Shown here: in pieces, positions 52,429 through 61,344 of the stretch
How the letters are laid out: every line of letters starts with the position of its first letter
Numbering within the stretch: the first letter of the stretch is position 1
Source of the DNA: Pseudomonas batumici
GTDB lineage: Bacteria; Pseudomonadota; Gammaproteobacteria; Pseudomonadales; Pseudomonadaceae
DNA: 64,000 nt
Assembly (NCBI RefSeq): GCF_000820515.1
Contig: NZ_JXDG01000053.1
Location: 1 to 64,000, forward strand
Direction of reading: 5' to 3'
Program-made: the position numbers and the translations under genes
The notes under the pieces: model-generated
What the model saw: the letters and a program-made list of their open reading frames with translations, nothing else
Database searches by the model: none
Told to the model about the DNA's origin: nothing

Positions 52429-54441
52429 TCAGGCACCTGCCCGAGGCTTGCCCTGGCCTCGAATCAGCGCCCGCAAGGCGAAGCGATTCGGATGGCAGGC
52501 CTCGGCGACGCTGCGGGGCAGCGGCAGCGGCTCGTTCTCCAGCCAGGCGGCCAGCAACTCGCCGGAGAGCGGTGCACTGATCAGGCCTCGGGAGCCGTGG
52601 CCGCTGTTGATATACAGCCCTTCAAGCCATGGGCAGGTGACCTGCGGTATCTGCCGGGCATCCCGGGCCAGGATGCCGTAGGCTTCGGCGAAGTGCTCCG
52701 GGTCCGCCAGCGGTCCGACCACCGGGAGATAGTCCGCACTGGTGCAGCGAAAGGCGGCACGGCCTTGCAACTGCTCCGGGGGCAGTTCAGCGGCGTTCAG
52801 GCGCACCGCCAGATCGCGTGAGATGTCCTGCAACAACGCCAGGTTGCCGAGGTGCTCCGCCGTGGTGGGGGCCAGATCCTCGCTCTTGAAGTCGAAACTG
52901 GCGCCCAGGGTATGTTCACCGAGGCGTGCCGGCGCGACATAACCTTCGGCGCAGACCACGGTTTTCAGGGCGGCGCTGTCGGCGGTCTGTGCCAGGCGGG
53001 TGATCTGCCCGCGGATGCGCTTGAGCGGCAACCCCGCGCTGGCCGCAAAGCGTTTCACTTCGGCGGCTCCGGCGAGGACCACCACCGGGGCGCTGCCCAG
53101 CAGGGTGTCGGCGTCCCACGCCTGCCATTGGTCATCGACCTTGCGCAGTTCGATGGCGTCGCTGTGCAGGCGTACTTCAATGTTCGGGTGCTTGGCCTGC
53201 TTCTGGCACAAGGCGGGTGGATGGACCCAGCCGCCTTCCGGGAAGAACAGCCCGCCGTGCTCCAGGGCCACGCCGGCCAGGGCTTCCGACTGGGCTTGAT
53301 CCAGCACCTGCAACAACTCGGGGCTGAAGGCGGCGGCCAACTGCGCGTGGCGCTCGGCCTCCTTCTCGTCGAAGGCCAGTTGCAGGACCCCGCAACCGTC
53401 CCAATCAAGGCCTTTGTGCAACTGTTCGAGCAAGCGCCGGGTATGGCCGAAACCGCTCAGGATCAGTTGTGACAGCGCCGTGCCGTGGGCCGACAGCTTG
53501 AGGTAGAGCACGCCTTGCGGGTTGCCCGAGGCTTCCTGGGCCAGGGCCTCGTGGCGTTCCAGCAGGCTGACCTGCCAGCCACGGGCGGCGAGGCTCGCGG
53601 CACTGGCACAACCGGCCAGGCCGCCGCCGATCACCAGCGCGCGGCGTTCGCCGATGGGCGGGTGTGGGCGGGCGAACCACGGACTGGCCGGCAACGGTGC
53701 GGGGATGTCCGCGGGCCAGCCGATGAAGTCGCCCCGCAGGATCTCCCATTTGTGGCCGATACCGGGGGTGCGACGCATCTTGAAGCCGGCTGCATTCAGT
53801 GAGCGGCGAACCCAGCCGGTGCTGGTGAACGTGCTCAGGGTCGCGCCGGGGGCCGCCAGCCGCGCCAGTTCGGCGAACAGTTCGGGGGTCCACATCGCGG
53901 GATTTTTCGCCGGGGCGAAGCCATCGAGGAACCAGGCGTCGATCCGGGCGTCCAGTTGCGGCAGCTGTTCCAGGGCATCGCCGATCAACAGCGTCAGGGT
54001 CACCCGGCCATCCTCCAGCACCAATCGCTGGAAGCCTTGATGAATGGCGACATACTGGGCGAGCAATTGCGCGCCGAGCATCGCCAGTTCGGGCCAAAGG
54101 GCAAGGGCGCGGTGCAGGTCGGCCCGGCTCAGCGGGTACTTTTCCACGCTGACGAAATGCAGGCGGGCGCCCGGCACCGCGCAGCGGTTGAACAACTGCC
54201 AGGCGCAGAGGAAATTCAGTCCGGTACCGAAGCCGGTTTCGCCGATCACCAGACGCTCGTTCGGCCCCAGGGCGGCAAAGCGCTCCTCCAGGCGATTCTG
54301 CTCGAGGAACACGTAGCGGGTTTCCTCCAGGCCCGAGTGGTCGGAAAAGTACACGTCGTCGAAGACCCGCGAGTGCGGGCGACCTTGGTCATCCCAGTCG
54401 ATCTGGGCGTGGGCGGGAGGGGGAGGCAATACGCGGGTCAT
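52429..54441 (-). CDS. mnmC: MnmC, bifunctional tRNA mnm5s2U34 modification enzyme
   Basis: MnmC finishes the wobble base mnm5s2U in tRNAs: its FAD domain removes the carboxymethyl group and its methyltransferase domain methylates the amine. The 670-residue fusion has the methyltransferase first (about 1-235, IGETGFGTGLNFLCAW and DGFAPAKNPAMW), then the oxidase (about 255-660) starting at the dinucleotide motif VIGGGLAGCASAASLA. The start is set at MTRVLPPPPAHAQIDW. A TAGAAT box on minus (54470-54475) is a fair -10. It converges with the NEL-type gene (21-base gap). Confidence 0.95.
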   Translation of the reverse strand: MTRVLPPPPAHAQIDWDDQGRPHSRVFDDVYFSDHSGLEETRYVFLEQNRLEERFAALGPNERLVIGETGFGTGLNFLCAWQLFNRCAVPGARLHFVSVEKYPLSRADLHRALALWPELAMLGAQLLAQYVAIHQGFQRLVLEDGRVTLTLLIGDALEQLPQLDARIDAWFLDGFAPAKNPAMWTPELFAELARLAAPGATLSTFTSTGWVRRSLNAAGFKMRRTPGIGHKWEILRGDFIGWPADIPAPLPASPWFARPHPPIGERRALVIGGGLAGCASAASLAARGWQVSLLERHEALAQEASGNPQGVLYLKLSAHGTALSQLILSGFGHTRRLLEQLHKGLDWDGCGVLQLAFDEKEAERHAQLAAAFSPELLQVLDQAQSEALAGVALEHGGLFFPEGGWVHPPALCQKQAKHPNIEVRLHSDAIELRKVDDQWQAWDADTLLGSAPVVVLAGAAEVKRFAASAGLPLKRIRGQITRLAQTADSAALKTVVCAEGYVAPARLGEHTLGASFDFKSEDLAPTTAEHLGNLALLQDISRDLAVRLNAAELPPEQLQGRAAFRCTSADYLPVVGPLADPEHFAEAYGILARDARQIPQVTCPWLEGLYINSGHGSRGLISAPLSGELLAAWLENEPLPLPRSVAEACHPNRFALRALIRGQGKPRAGA

Positions 54442-54581
54442 GGGGCAACTCGACGGCAACAAGGCGGCTATTCTAGCCCATTGCCGGACGCCGGATTGAT
54501 CCACGGCAAGGCCTGGGGATTTCCCGCCACAAAACAGGGCCCGATCCGTTAGTCTTGCGCCATCTTGGAAGGGAGTCGCCC

Positions 54582-56099
54582 ATGTTTGAATCCGCCGAAA
54601 TCGGTCACGCCATCGACAAAGACACCTACGACGCCGAAGTCCCGGCCCTGCGCGAAGCCTTGCTGGAGGCGCAGTACGAACTCCATCAGCAAAAGCGCTT
54701 TCCGGTCATTGTGCTGATCAATGGGATCGAAGGGGCGGGCAAGGGCGAGACGGTCAAGCTGCTCAACGAGTGGATGGACCCACGCCTGATCGAGGTCCGT
54801 ACCTTCGACCAGCAAACCGATGAGGAACTGGCCCGGCCGCCGGCCTGGCGCTACTGGCGGCAGTTGCCGGCCAAAGGCCGCATGGGCGTGTTCTTCGGCA
54901 ACTGGTACAGCCAGATGCTGCAGGGGCGGGTGCATGGGCACTTCAAGGACGCCGTGCTGGACCAGGCGATCAATGGCGCCGAGCGCCTGGAGAAAATGCT
55001 CTGCGACGAAGGCGCGCTGATCTTCAAGTTCTGGTTCCACCTGTCCAAGAAGCAGATGAAGGCCCGCCTCAAATCCCTGCAGGATGACCCGTTGCACAGC
55101 TGGCGCATCAGCCCGTTGGATTGGCAGCAGTCGGAGACTTACGACCAGTTCGTGCATTTCGGCGAGCGGGTGCTGCGCCGCACCAGCCGCGACTATGCCC
55201 CCTGGCATGTGGTCGAGGGGGGCGACCCGCATTACCGCAGCCTGACCGTGGGCAAGATCCTCCTCGAAGGGTTGCAGACGGCACTCAAGACCAAGGACGC
55301 CAAGCCGCGCCCGACCAATGCCGCGCCCCTGCCTTCGGGGGTGGACGAACTGAGCCTGCTGGGCAGCCTGGACCTGAGCCAGCACCTGGACAAGGATGAC
55401 TATGAAGAGCAACTGATTACCGAGCAGGCGCGACTGGCCGGCCTGCTGCGGGACAAACGCATGCGCCGGCACGCGCTGGTGGCGGTGTTCGAAGGCAATG
55501 ACGCGGCAGGCAAGGGGGGAGCGATCCGGCGGGTGGCGGCGGCGCTCGACCCACGGCAATACCGCATCATTCCCATCGCCGCGCCGACCGAGGACGAACG
55601 CGCCCAGCCTTACCTCTGGCGGTTCTGGCGGCAGATCCCGGCGCGGGGCAAGTTCACCGTGTTCGACCGCTCCTGGTATGGCCGGGTGCTGGTGGAGCGG
55701 ATCGAAGGCTTCTGCAGCCAGGCCGACTGGATGCGCGCCTACAGTGAAATCAACGATTTCGAGGAACAACTGAGCGACGCCGGGGTGATTGTGGTGAAGT
55801 TCTGGCTGGCCATCGACAAGCAGACCCAGCTGGAGCGCTTCCAGGAACGTGAAGAGATTCCGTTCAAGCGGTTCAAGATCACCGAAGACGATTGGCGCAA
55901 CCGCGAGAAATGGGACCTGTACCGCGATGCTGTCGGCGATATGGTCGACCGTACCAGCACCGAAGTGGCGCCCTGGACGCTGGTGGAAGCCAATGACAAG
56001 CGCTGGGCCCGGGTCAAGGTGCTGCGCACGCTCAACCGGGCGATCGAGGACGCGTTCGAAAAACGCGACAAGCACGACAAGAAGGGCAAGTCGAAGTAG
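54582..56099 (+). CDS. pap: Polyphosphate:AMP phosphotransferase (two PPK2 domains)
   Basis: Pap phosphorylates AMP to ADP with polyphosphate. The 505 residues contain two PPK2 domains in tandem. The N-terminal one (about 10-235) has NGIEGAGKGETVKLL and the C-terminal one (about 270-495) has FEGNDAAGKGGAIRRV. The class II two-domain form is the AMP-using enzyme of Acinetobacter and Pseudomonas. The ATG at 54582 has GGAAGGGAG upstream, which rules out the earlier in-frame start. Confidence 0.93.
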   Translation: MFESAEIGHAIDKDTYDAEVPALREALLEAQYELHQQKRFPVIVLINGIEGAGKGETVKLLNEWMDPRLIEVRTFDQQTDEELARPPAWRYWRQLPAKGRMGVFFGNWYSQMLQGRVHGHFKDAVLDQAINGAERLEKMLCDEGALIFKFWFHLSKKQMKARLKSLQDDPLHSWRISPLDWQQSETYDQFVHFGERVLRRTSRDYAPWHVVEGGDPHYRSLTVGKILLEGLQTALKTKDAKPRPTNAAPLPSGVDELSLLGSLDLSQHLDKDDYEEQLITEQARLAGLLRDKRMRRHALVAVFEGNDAAGKGGAIRRVAAALDPRQYRIIPIAAPTEDERAQPYLWRFWRQIPARGKFTVFDRSWYGRVLVERIEGFCSQADWMRAYSEINDFEEQLSDAGVIVVKFWLAIDKQTQLERFQEREEIPFKRFKITEDDWRNREKWDLYRDAVGDMVDRTSTEVAPWTLVEANDKRWARVKVLRTLNRAIEDAFEKRDKHDKKGKSK

Positions 56100-56207
56100 A
56101 ACGATGGCCGCGCATACGCCGGGTGAATGATTGTCGCGGTCGGGAATCGGGTGGGCTTATGCTCGCTCGATCCTTCAAACCGACAACAACAATCCATGAG
56201 GTGGGCC

Positions 56208-57392
56208 ATGCGTGAAGTGGTGATCGTCGACAGCGTGCGGACTGGCCTGGCCAAGTCCTTTCGCGGCAAATTCAACCAGACCCGGCCGGACGACATGGCG
56301 GCCCATTGCGTCAATGCCTTGCTCAGCCGCAACGGCATCGACCCGGCCAGCGTCGAGGATTGCATCGTCGGCGCCGGTTCCAACGAAGGTGCGCAGGGCT
56401 ACAACATCGGGCGCAATGTCGCGGTGTTGTCGAAGCTGGGCACCGGCACCGCCGGCATGACCCTCAATCGCTTCTGCTCGTCGGGCTTGCAGGCCATCGC
56501 CATTGCCGCCAACCAGATTGCCTCCGGTTGCAGCGAGATCATCGTCGCCGGCGGGGTCGAATCCATCAGCCTGACGATGAAAAGCGTCAACACCGAAAAC
56601 CTGATCAACCCGTTGCTCAAGGAGCAGGTGCCCGGGATCTATTTCCCCATGGGCCAGACCGCCGAGATCGTCGCGCGGCGCTACGGTGTCAGTCGCGAGC
56701 AGCAGGACCTCTATGCGCTGCAAAGTCAGCAGCGCACCGCCGCCGCCCAGGCTGCGGGGCTGTTCGACGATGAAATCGTGCCGATGGCCGTGACCTACGC
56801 GGTCGAGGACAAGGCCAGCGGGCAGATCCAGCGTCTCGAGGGCGTGGTGGATCGCGATGACTGCAATCGTCCGGACACTACGCTGGAAAGTCTGGCCGGG
56901 TTGAAACCGGTGTTTGCCGAAGACGGGTCGGTGACGGCGGGCAACTCGTCGCAACTGTCCGATGGTGCCTCGATGACCCTGGTGATGAGCCTGGAAAAGG
57001 CCCTGGAGCTGGGGCTCACGCCCAAGGCGCTGTTCCGCGGTTTTGCCGTGGCCGGTTGCGAACCGGACGAGATGGGCATCGGTCCGGTGTTCTCGGTGCC
57101 AAGGCTGCTCAAGGCCAAGGGCCTGAGCGTGGCGGACATCGATCTGTGGGAGTTGAACGAGGCGTTTGCCTCCCAGTGCCTGTACAGCCGTGATCGGTTG
57201 GGCATCGACAACGAGAAGTACAACGTCAACGGCGGTTCGATTGCCATCGGCCATCCGTTCGGCATGACCGGCTCGCGCCAGGTCGGGCATCTGGTGCGTG
57301 AGCTGCAACGGCGCAAGCTGCGTTATGGCATCGTCACCATGTGCGTGGGCGGTGGCATGGGCGCGACGGGACTGTTCGAAGCGTTGCGCTGA
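56208..57392 (+). CDS. Thiolase (acetyl-CoA C-acyltransferase)
   Basis: A 394-residue type I/II thiolase. The nucleophilic Cys is C90 in LNRFCSSGLQAIAIA. The region WELNEAFASQCL, the active-site His in GHPFGMTGSR and the second Cys in MCVGGGMGATG are all intact. It condenses or cleaves acyl-CoA with acetyl-CoA. No beta-oxidation partner is adjacent, so fatty-acid versus acetoacetyl-CoA use is undecided. The start is the ATG preceded by GAGGTGGG; an earlier ATG four codons up has no ribosome site. Confidence 0.94.
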   Translation: MREVVIVDSVRTGLAKSFRGKFNQTRPDDMAAHCVNALLSRNGIDPASVEDCIVGAGSNEGAQGYNIGRNVAVLSKLGTGTAGMTLNRFCSSGLQAIAIAANQIASGCSEIIVAGGVESISLTMKSVNTENLINPLLKEQVPGIYFPMGQTAEIVARRYGVSREQQDLYALQSQQRTAAAQAAGLFDDEIVPMAVTYAVEDKASGQIQRLEGVVDRDDCNRPDTTLESLAGLKPVFAEDGSVTAGNSSQLSDGASMTLVMSLEKALELGLTPKALFRGFAVAGCEPDEMGIGPVFSVPRLLKAKGLSVADIDLWELNEAFASQCLYSRDRLGIDNEKYNVNGGSIAIGHPFGMTGSRQVGHLVRELQRRKLRYGIVTMCVGGGMGATGLFEALR

Positions 57393-57398
57393 GCCGGG

Positions 57399-57426
57399 GC
57401 CAAACCCTGTTTCTACAGGGTTTGGC
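57399..57426. terminator. Bidirectional terminator between thiolase and DUF6316 gene
   Basis: GCCAAACCCTG (57399-57409) and CAGGGTTTGGC (57416-57426) form a perfect 11-bp stem with loop TTTCTA. It begins 6 bases after the thiolase stop and covers the end of the converging gene, whose stop codon lies in the loop. Confidence 0.7.
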
Positions 57427-57622
57427 TGGCCTTGATGGCGTTGGCCAGTTGCATGCGTGTGACATACACCTGGGTTCCGCGCTCGGCATCGGTGCGGGTA
57501 AAGAACGGCCCTTCCAGGGTGTTTTCCCGGGTGCTGAAAAAAAACCGGCCGTTGATGGCGGTCACCCGATGACTGCGGAAATGGGTGGCCTCGGTGCTGT
57601 CTTGCGCGCGTTTACCGAACAT
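57413..57622 (-). CDS. DUF6316 family small protein
   Basis: A 69-residue soluble protein with the recognisable block HFRSHRVTAINGRFFFSTREN, then GPFFTRTDAE and a C-terminal helix. I recall this family (DUF6316) as common in pseudomonads and without known function. It converges on the thiolase gene. A run of eight A/T bases (57537-57544) encodes the FFF stretch. Confidence 0.82.
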   Translation of the reverse strand: MFGKRAQDSTEATHFRSHRVTAINGRFFFSTRENTLEGPFFTRTDAERGTQVYVTRMQLANAIKASQTL

Positions 57623-57833
57623 GGCGAAATCTCGCTGGTGAACATGGCTGTCAAGAATTCAGCATAAAACGTATAAAGATAGCGCGCCTGACCACCCGAT
57701 CAATGGCAGGAGCCAATTTATTGGCGACGCTCCTGGTACGGTCGAGGTCGCATCCGGCTGCGGTTTCCGGCTGCGTTGCCGCATCTGCCGGGTCTAGAAT
57801 GGCGGCATCCCCCACATGGCCACAGGACTCCTC

Positions 57834-58793
57834 ATGCACATCTCATCCGGTCGCTGGGGTTATGGTCTGTTCCTGGCGCTGCTGACCGCCGTGCTCTGGG
57901 GCATTCTGCCGATCAAGCTCAAGCTGGTGTTGCAGGTGATGGATCCGGTGACCGTGACCTGGTGCCGATTGATCGTCTCGGGGGGCTTTCTCTTCGTTTA
58001 CCTGGCGGCGACCCGACGTTTGCCGAGCCGGCGAGACCTCGGGCCCCGTGGCGGTTGGCTGGTGCTGCTGGCGGTGTTTGGCCTGGTGGGCAACTACGTG
58101 CTTTACCTCATGGGGCTGAACCGGCTCAGTCCCGGTACCGCGCAACTGGTGGTGCAGATGGGGCCGATCTTCCTGTTGATCGCCAGCCTGTTCGTGTTCA
58201 AGGAGCGGTTCAGCCTGGGGCAGGGGATCGGGCTGCTGGTGCTGCTGTTCGGCTTCGGCCTGTTTTTCAACCAGCGCCTGGAAGAGCTGCTGACCTCCCT
58301 GGGGACTTACACCGCCGGTGTCCTGCTGGTGCTGTTGGCGTCCACGGTCTGGACCTTCTATGCCTTGAGCCAGAAGCAATTGTTGACGGTGTGGAATTCG
58401 TTGCAGGTGATGATGGTGATCTACCTGTCTTGCGCCTTGTTGCTCACGCCCTGGGCGCATCCGGCCGAAGTCCTGCAACTGAGTCCGTTGCAGGGCTGGC
58501 TGTTGCTCGCTTGCTGCTTCAACACCCTGGTGGCTTACGGGGCCTTTGCCGAGGCCCTGGCGCACTGGGAGGCCTCGCGGGTCAGCGCGACCCTGGCGAT
58601 CACGCCCCTGGTGACCTTTGCCGCGGTGGCCCTGGCGGCCTGGCTGTGGCCCGGGTTTGTCCAGGCCGAGGACATCAATGGCCTGGGCTATGGCGGGGCG
58701 CTGCTGGTGGTGCTGGGGTCGGCGCTGGTGGCGTTGGGGCCGTCGCTGATAGCCGGGCTCAAGGCCCGGCGCCTGCGCCTGACGGCGAACTGA
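57834..58793 (+). CDS. EamA/DMT-superfamily transporter
   Basis: A 319-residue protein with about ten membrane helices in two EamA repeats (about 8-145 and 155-300), of the RarD-like exporter type. LTAVLWGILPIKLK and GLVGNYVLYLMGLN mark the first half. A TAGAAT box at 57795-57800 would start RNA about 57807, leaving too short a leader for the ATG at 57816, so I favour the ATG at 57834. It converges with fumC (9-base gap). Substrate unknown. Confidence 0.87.
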   Translation: MHISSGRWGYGLFLALLTAVLWGILPIKLKLVLQVMDPVTVTWCRLIVSGGFLFVYLAATRRLPSRRDLGPRGGWLVLLAVFGLVGNYVLYLMGLNRLSPGTAQLVVQMGPIFLLIASLFVFKERFSLGQGIGLLVLLFGFGLFFNQRLEELLTSLGTYTAGVLLVLLASTVWTFYALSQKQLLTVWNSLQVMMVIYLSCALLLTPWAHPAEVLQLSPLQGWLLLACCFNTLVAYGAFAEALAHWEASRVSATLAITPLVTFAAVALAAWLWPGFVQAEDINGLGYGGALLVVLGSALVALGPSLIAGLKARRLRLTAN

Positions 58794-58802
58794 AGCCCAG
58801 CG

Positions 58803-60197
58803 TCAGCCGTTCTTGCCGGATTCGAGCATGTTCTCCGGGCGGACCCAGGTGTCGAACTCCTCGTCGGTCAGGTAACCGAGTTCCAGCGCCGCCTCGCGCA
58901 AGGTCAGGTTTTCTCCATAGGCCTTCTTGGCAATCTGGGCCGCCTTGTCGTAGCCGATATGCGGGTTCAACGCCGTCACCAGCATCAGGCCGCGTTCCAG
59001 ATGCGCGGCCATCTGCACGGGATCGGGTTCCAGCCCGGCAATGCAGTGCTGCTGGAAATTGCTGCAACCATCCCCGAGCAGACGGATCGACTGCAGCAGG
59101 TTGTGGATGATCACCGGTTTGAAGACATTGAGCTGCAGGTGACCCTGGCTCGCGGCAAAGCCGATCGTCACGTCATTGCCCATCACCTGGCAGGCCAGCA
59201 TCGACAACGCCTCGCACTGGGTCGGGTTGACCTTGCCGGGCATGATCGAACTGCCCGGTTCGTTGGCCGGCAACTTGACCTCGGCCAGCCCGGCACGGGG
59301 CCCGGAGCCCAGCAGGCGCAGGTCGTTGGCGATTTTCATCAGGGCCACGGCCAGGGTTTTCAGGGCGCCGGAGAGGGTGGTCAAGGGTTCATGGCCGGCC
59401 AGGGCGGCGAACTTGTTCGGTGCGCTGGTGAACGGCAGGCCGGACAGCGCCGCCAGTTCGGCGGCGATCGCCTCGGCAAAGCCATGGGGTGCATTGAGCC
59501 CGGTGCCCACGGCCGTGCCGCCCTGGGCCAGTTCGCACACCGCCGGCAACGCCGAGCGAATCGCCCGCTCGGCGTAGCCCAGTTGCGCGATATAGGCCGA
59601 GACTTCCTGGCCGAAGGTGATCGGCGTGGCATCCATCATATGGGTGCGCCCGGTCTTCACCAGCTTCATGTGCCGCGCTGCCAGTTCCTTCAGCCCGCCG
59701 GACAACTCGGCAATGGCTGGCAACAAATGCCGATACACCGCCTGGGCGGCGGCGATGTGCATCGCGGTGGGGAAACAGTCGTTGGAACTCTGGGAACGGT
59801 TGACGTGATCGTTGGGGTGTACTGGCAACTTGCCGCCGCGGCCCTTGCCCGCCAGTTCGTTGGCGCGCCCGGCAATCACTTCGTTGGCGTTCATGTTGCT
59901 CTGGGTGCCGCTGCCGGTCTGCCAGACCGCCAGCGGGAATTGGTCGTCATGCCCGCCGAGCAGCACTTCGTCGGCGGCCTGTTCGATCAGCCGGGCGACA
60001 TCGGCGGGCAGGTCGCCATTGCGGCTGTTGACCCGTGCCGCGGCCTTCTTGATCAGCGCCAGGGCGTGCATGACCGCCAGGGGCATTTTTTCCGTGCCGA
60101 TGGCGAAGTTGATCAGCGAACGCTGGGTCTGGGCGCCCCAGTAGGCGTCTTCCGGTACATCCACCTGGCCAAGGCTGTCGGTTTCGATGCGGCTCAT
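58803..60197 (-). CDS. fumC: Class II fumarate hydratase
   Basis: FumC interconverts fumarate and malate in the TCA cycle and, being iron-free, works under iron limitation or oxidative stress. The 464 residues carry the fumarase/aspartase signature GSSIMPGKVNPTQCEAL, the TGSGTQSNMNANEV block near residue 97 and the active-site region KTGRTHMMDATPI. The usual Pseudomonas neighbours sodA and fagA are not next to it here, which suggests a second FumC copy or a rearranged context. Confidence 0.95.
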   Translation of the reverse strand: MSRIETDSLGQVDVPEDAYWGAQTQRSLINFAIGTEKMPLAVMHALALIKKAAARVNSRNGDLPADVARLIEQAADEVLLGGHDDQFPLAVWQTGSGTQSNMNANEVIAGRANELAGKGRGGKLPVHPNDHVNRSQSSNDCFPTAMHIAAAQAVYRHLLPAIAELSGGLKELAARHMKLVKTGRTHMMDATPITFGQEVSAYIAQLGYAERAIRSALPAVCELAQGGTAVGTGLNAPHGFAEAIAAELAALSGLPFTSAPNKFAALAGHEPLTTLSGALKTLAVALMKIANDLRLLGSGPRAGLAEVKLPANEPGSSIMPGKVNPTQCEALSMLACQVMGNDVTIGFAASQGHLQLNVFKPVIIHNLLQSIRLLGDGCSNFQQHCIAGLEPDPVQMAAHLERGLMLVTALNPHIGYDKAAQIAKKAYGENLTLREAALELGYLTDEEFDTWVRPENMLESGKNG

Positions 60198-60314
60198 TCG
60201 GGTTCACTCCTGAAGGCGGGTTAGCAAAGTTTAGGTCCTGATCGGGCGCTTGGGTTCCCTTCCGGGTGTTTACCCGTTTCACGACCGCCGGACAGCCGCG
60301 CGGCAGCCTCGGGG

Positions 60315-60344
60315 TTGAGTGACACACTTTGTTAGGCGCAGAAT
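60315..60344 (+). promoter_or_regulatory. Candidate sigma-70 promoter of the DUF2059-bolA pair
   Basis: TTGAGT (60315-60320) and CAGAAT (60339-60344) are 18 bases apart and lie about 45 bases before the ATG of the DUF2059 gene. The match to consensus is moderate. Confidence 0.3.
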
Positions 60345-60389
60345 GGTCGCCCTTGGGGTTTTACCTCGCCTGTTTAGAAAGGAAACTCG

Positions 60390-60917
60390 ATGACCCGTCT
60401 TCGTGCCCTCTGTACCGCGGTTGCTCTGGTATGCGCCAGCGGCCAGGTTTTCGCCGATACCGCCAGCCACAACGCCAGTGCCGAAGCTTTCCTGACGCTG
60501 GCCCATGCCGACAAGCTGGGGACTCCGGTCTACGCGCAAGTGCAGCAAATGTTCGCCCAGCGTTTCGAGCAGACCCAGGCGCCGGCCTCGAAAAAGCCGT
60601 TGCTGGACACCTACCAGGCCAAGGCCAATGCCGCCCTGGACCAGGCCATCGGCTGGAACAAGCTGAAGCCGGACATGGTCAAGCTCTACACCGACAACTT
60701 CAGCGAATCCGAGCTCAAGGACCTGGTGGCGTTCTACCAGTCGCCACTGGGCAAGAAAGTCCTGGAAAAAATGCCGCAACTGACCCAGCAATCGGCCATG
60801 ATGACCCAGGCCAAGCTGGAAAGCGCGGTACCGGTGGTGAACAAGCTGCTCGAGGACATGACCAACGAGCTGGCACCCGCCAAGGCCGCAGCGCCGGCAG
60901 CCAAGAAAAAGCCGTAA
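60390..60917 (+). CDS. DUF2059 secreted protein
   Basis: A 175-residue periplasmic protein with a signal peptide (MTRLRALCTAVALVCASGQVFA). The DUF2059 helical core spans about 30-155, with NFSESELKDLVAFYQSPLGKKVLEKMPQ split across helices. The tail is Ala/Lys-rich. Family function is unknown. It is followed by a BolA gene after 12 bases and ribosome site AAGCGGAG. Confidence 0.9.
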   Translation: MTRLRALCTAVALVCASGQVFADTASHNASAEAFLTLAHADKLGTPVYAQVQQMFAQRFEQTQAPASKKPLLDTYQAKANAALDQAIGWNKLKPDMVKLYTDNFSESELKDLVAFYQSPLGKKVLEKMPQLTQQSAMMTQAKLESAVPVVNKLLEDMTNELAPAKAAAPAAKKKP

Positions 60918-60929
60918 GCGGAGCCTGAC

Positions 60930-61226
60930 ATGAGCATGCAGCAACGTATCGAAACCGCATTGGCCGCCCTGCAACCCGAGCACCTGCAAGTCCTGGACGA
61001 AAGCCATATGCACAGCCGCGGGTTGCAGACCCATTTCAAGGCGGTGCTGGTCAGCGAACAGTTTGCCGGGTTGAACAGCGTCAAGCGCCACCAGAAGGTC
61101 TACGCCACCCTGGGCGACCTGATGAGTGAGTTCCATGCGTTGGCCCTGCATACCTACACCCCTGAAGAGTGGGTGAAAATCGGCGCGGCACCGGCATCGC
61201 CGGTCTGCGCCGGCGGAGGGCATTGA
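60930..61226 (+). CDS. BolA family protein
   Basis: A 98-residue BolA-fold protein, QRIETALAALQPEHLQVLDES followed by HFKAVLVSEQFAGLNSVKRHQKVYATL split over the KH-like core, and a short Gly-rich end. BolA proteins pair with monothiol glutaredoxins in Fe-S traffic and can affect morphology. The conserved His in SVKRHQKVY is kept. It is the second gene of a pair and ends 41 bases before a strong terminator. Confidence 0.93.
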   Translation: MSMQQRIETALAALQPEHLQVLDESHMHSRGLQTHFKAVLVSEQFAGLNSVKRHQKVYATLGDLMSEFHALALHTYTPEEWVKIGAAPASPVCAGGGH

Positions 61227-61253
61227 TCCCTGGTTTTTCGACCGGTGTTTTTT

Positions 61254-61262
61254 TGCTAGAAT
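61254..61262 (+). promoter_or_regulatory. Extended -10 promoter upstream of trhO
   Basis: TGCTAGAAT is an extended -10 element (TGn plus TAGAAT at 61257-61262). Transcription would start about 61269, at the foot of the following hairpin. Confidence 0.45.
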
Positions 61263-61267
61263 CCGCA

Positions 61268-61296
61268 ACGCGCCGCTCTGTCGGCGCGTTTTTTTT
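61268..61296 (+). terminator. Strong rho-independent terminator (bolA) / trhO leader hairpin
   Basis: ACGCGCCG (61268-61275) and CGGCGCGT (61282-61289) make a perfect 8-bp GC stem with loop CTCTGT, then seven further T. It is the best intrinsic terminator in the window and ends the DUF2059-bolA transcript. Confidence 0.85.
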
Positions 61297-61344
61297 GCAT
61301 CCGGTTCGCCCTTTGCGAGGGCTGCCACCTGGAGAGAATCACCC

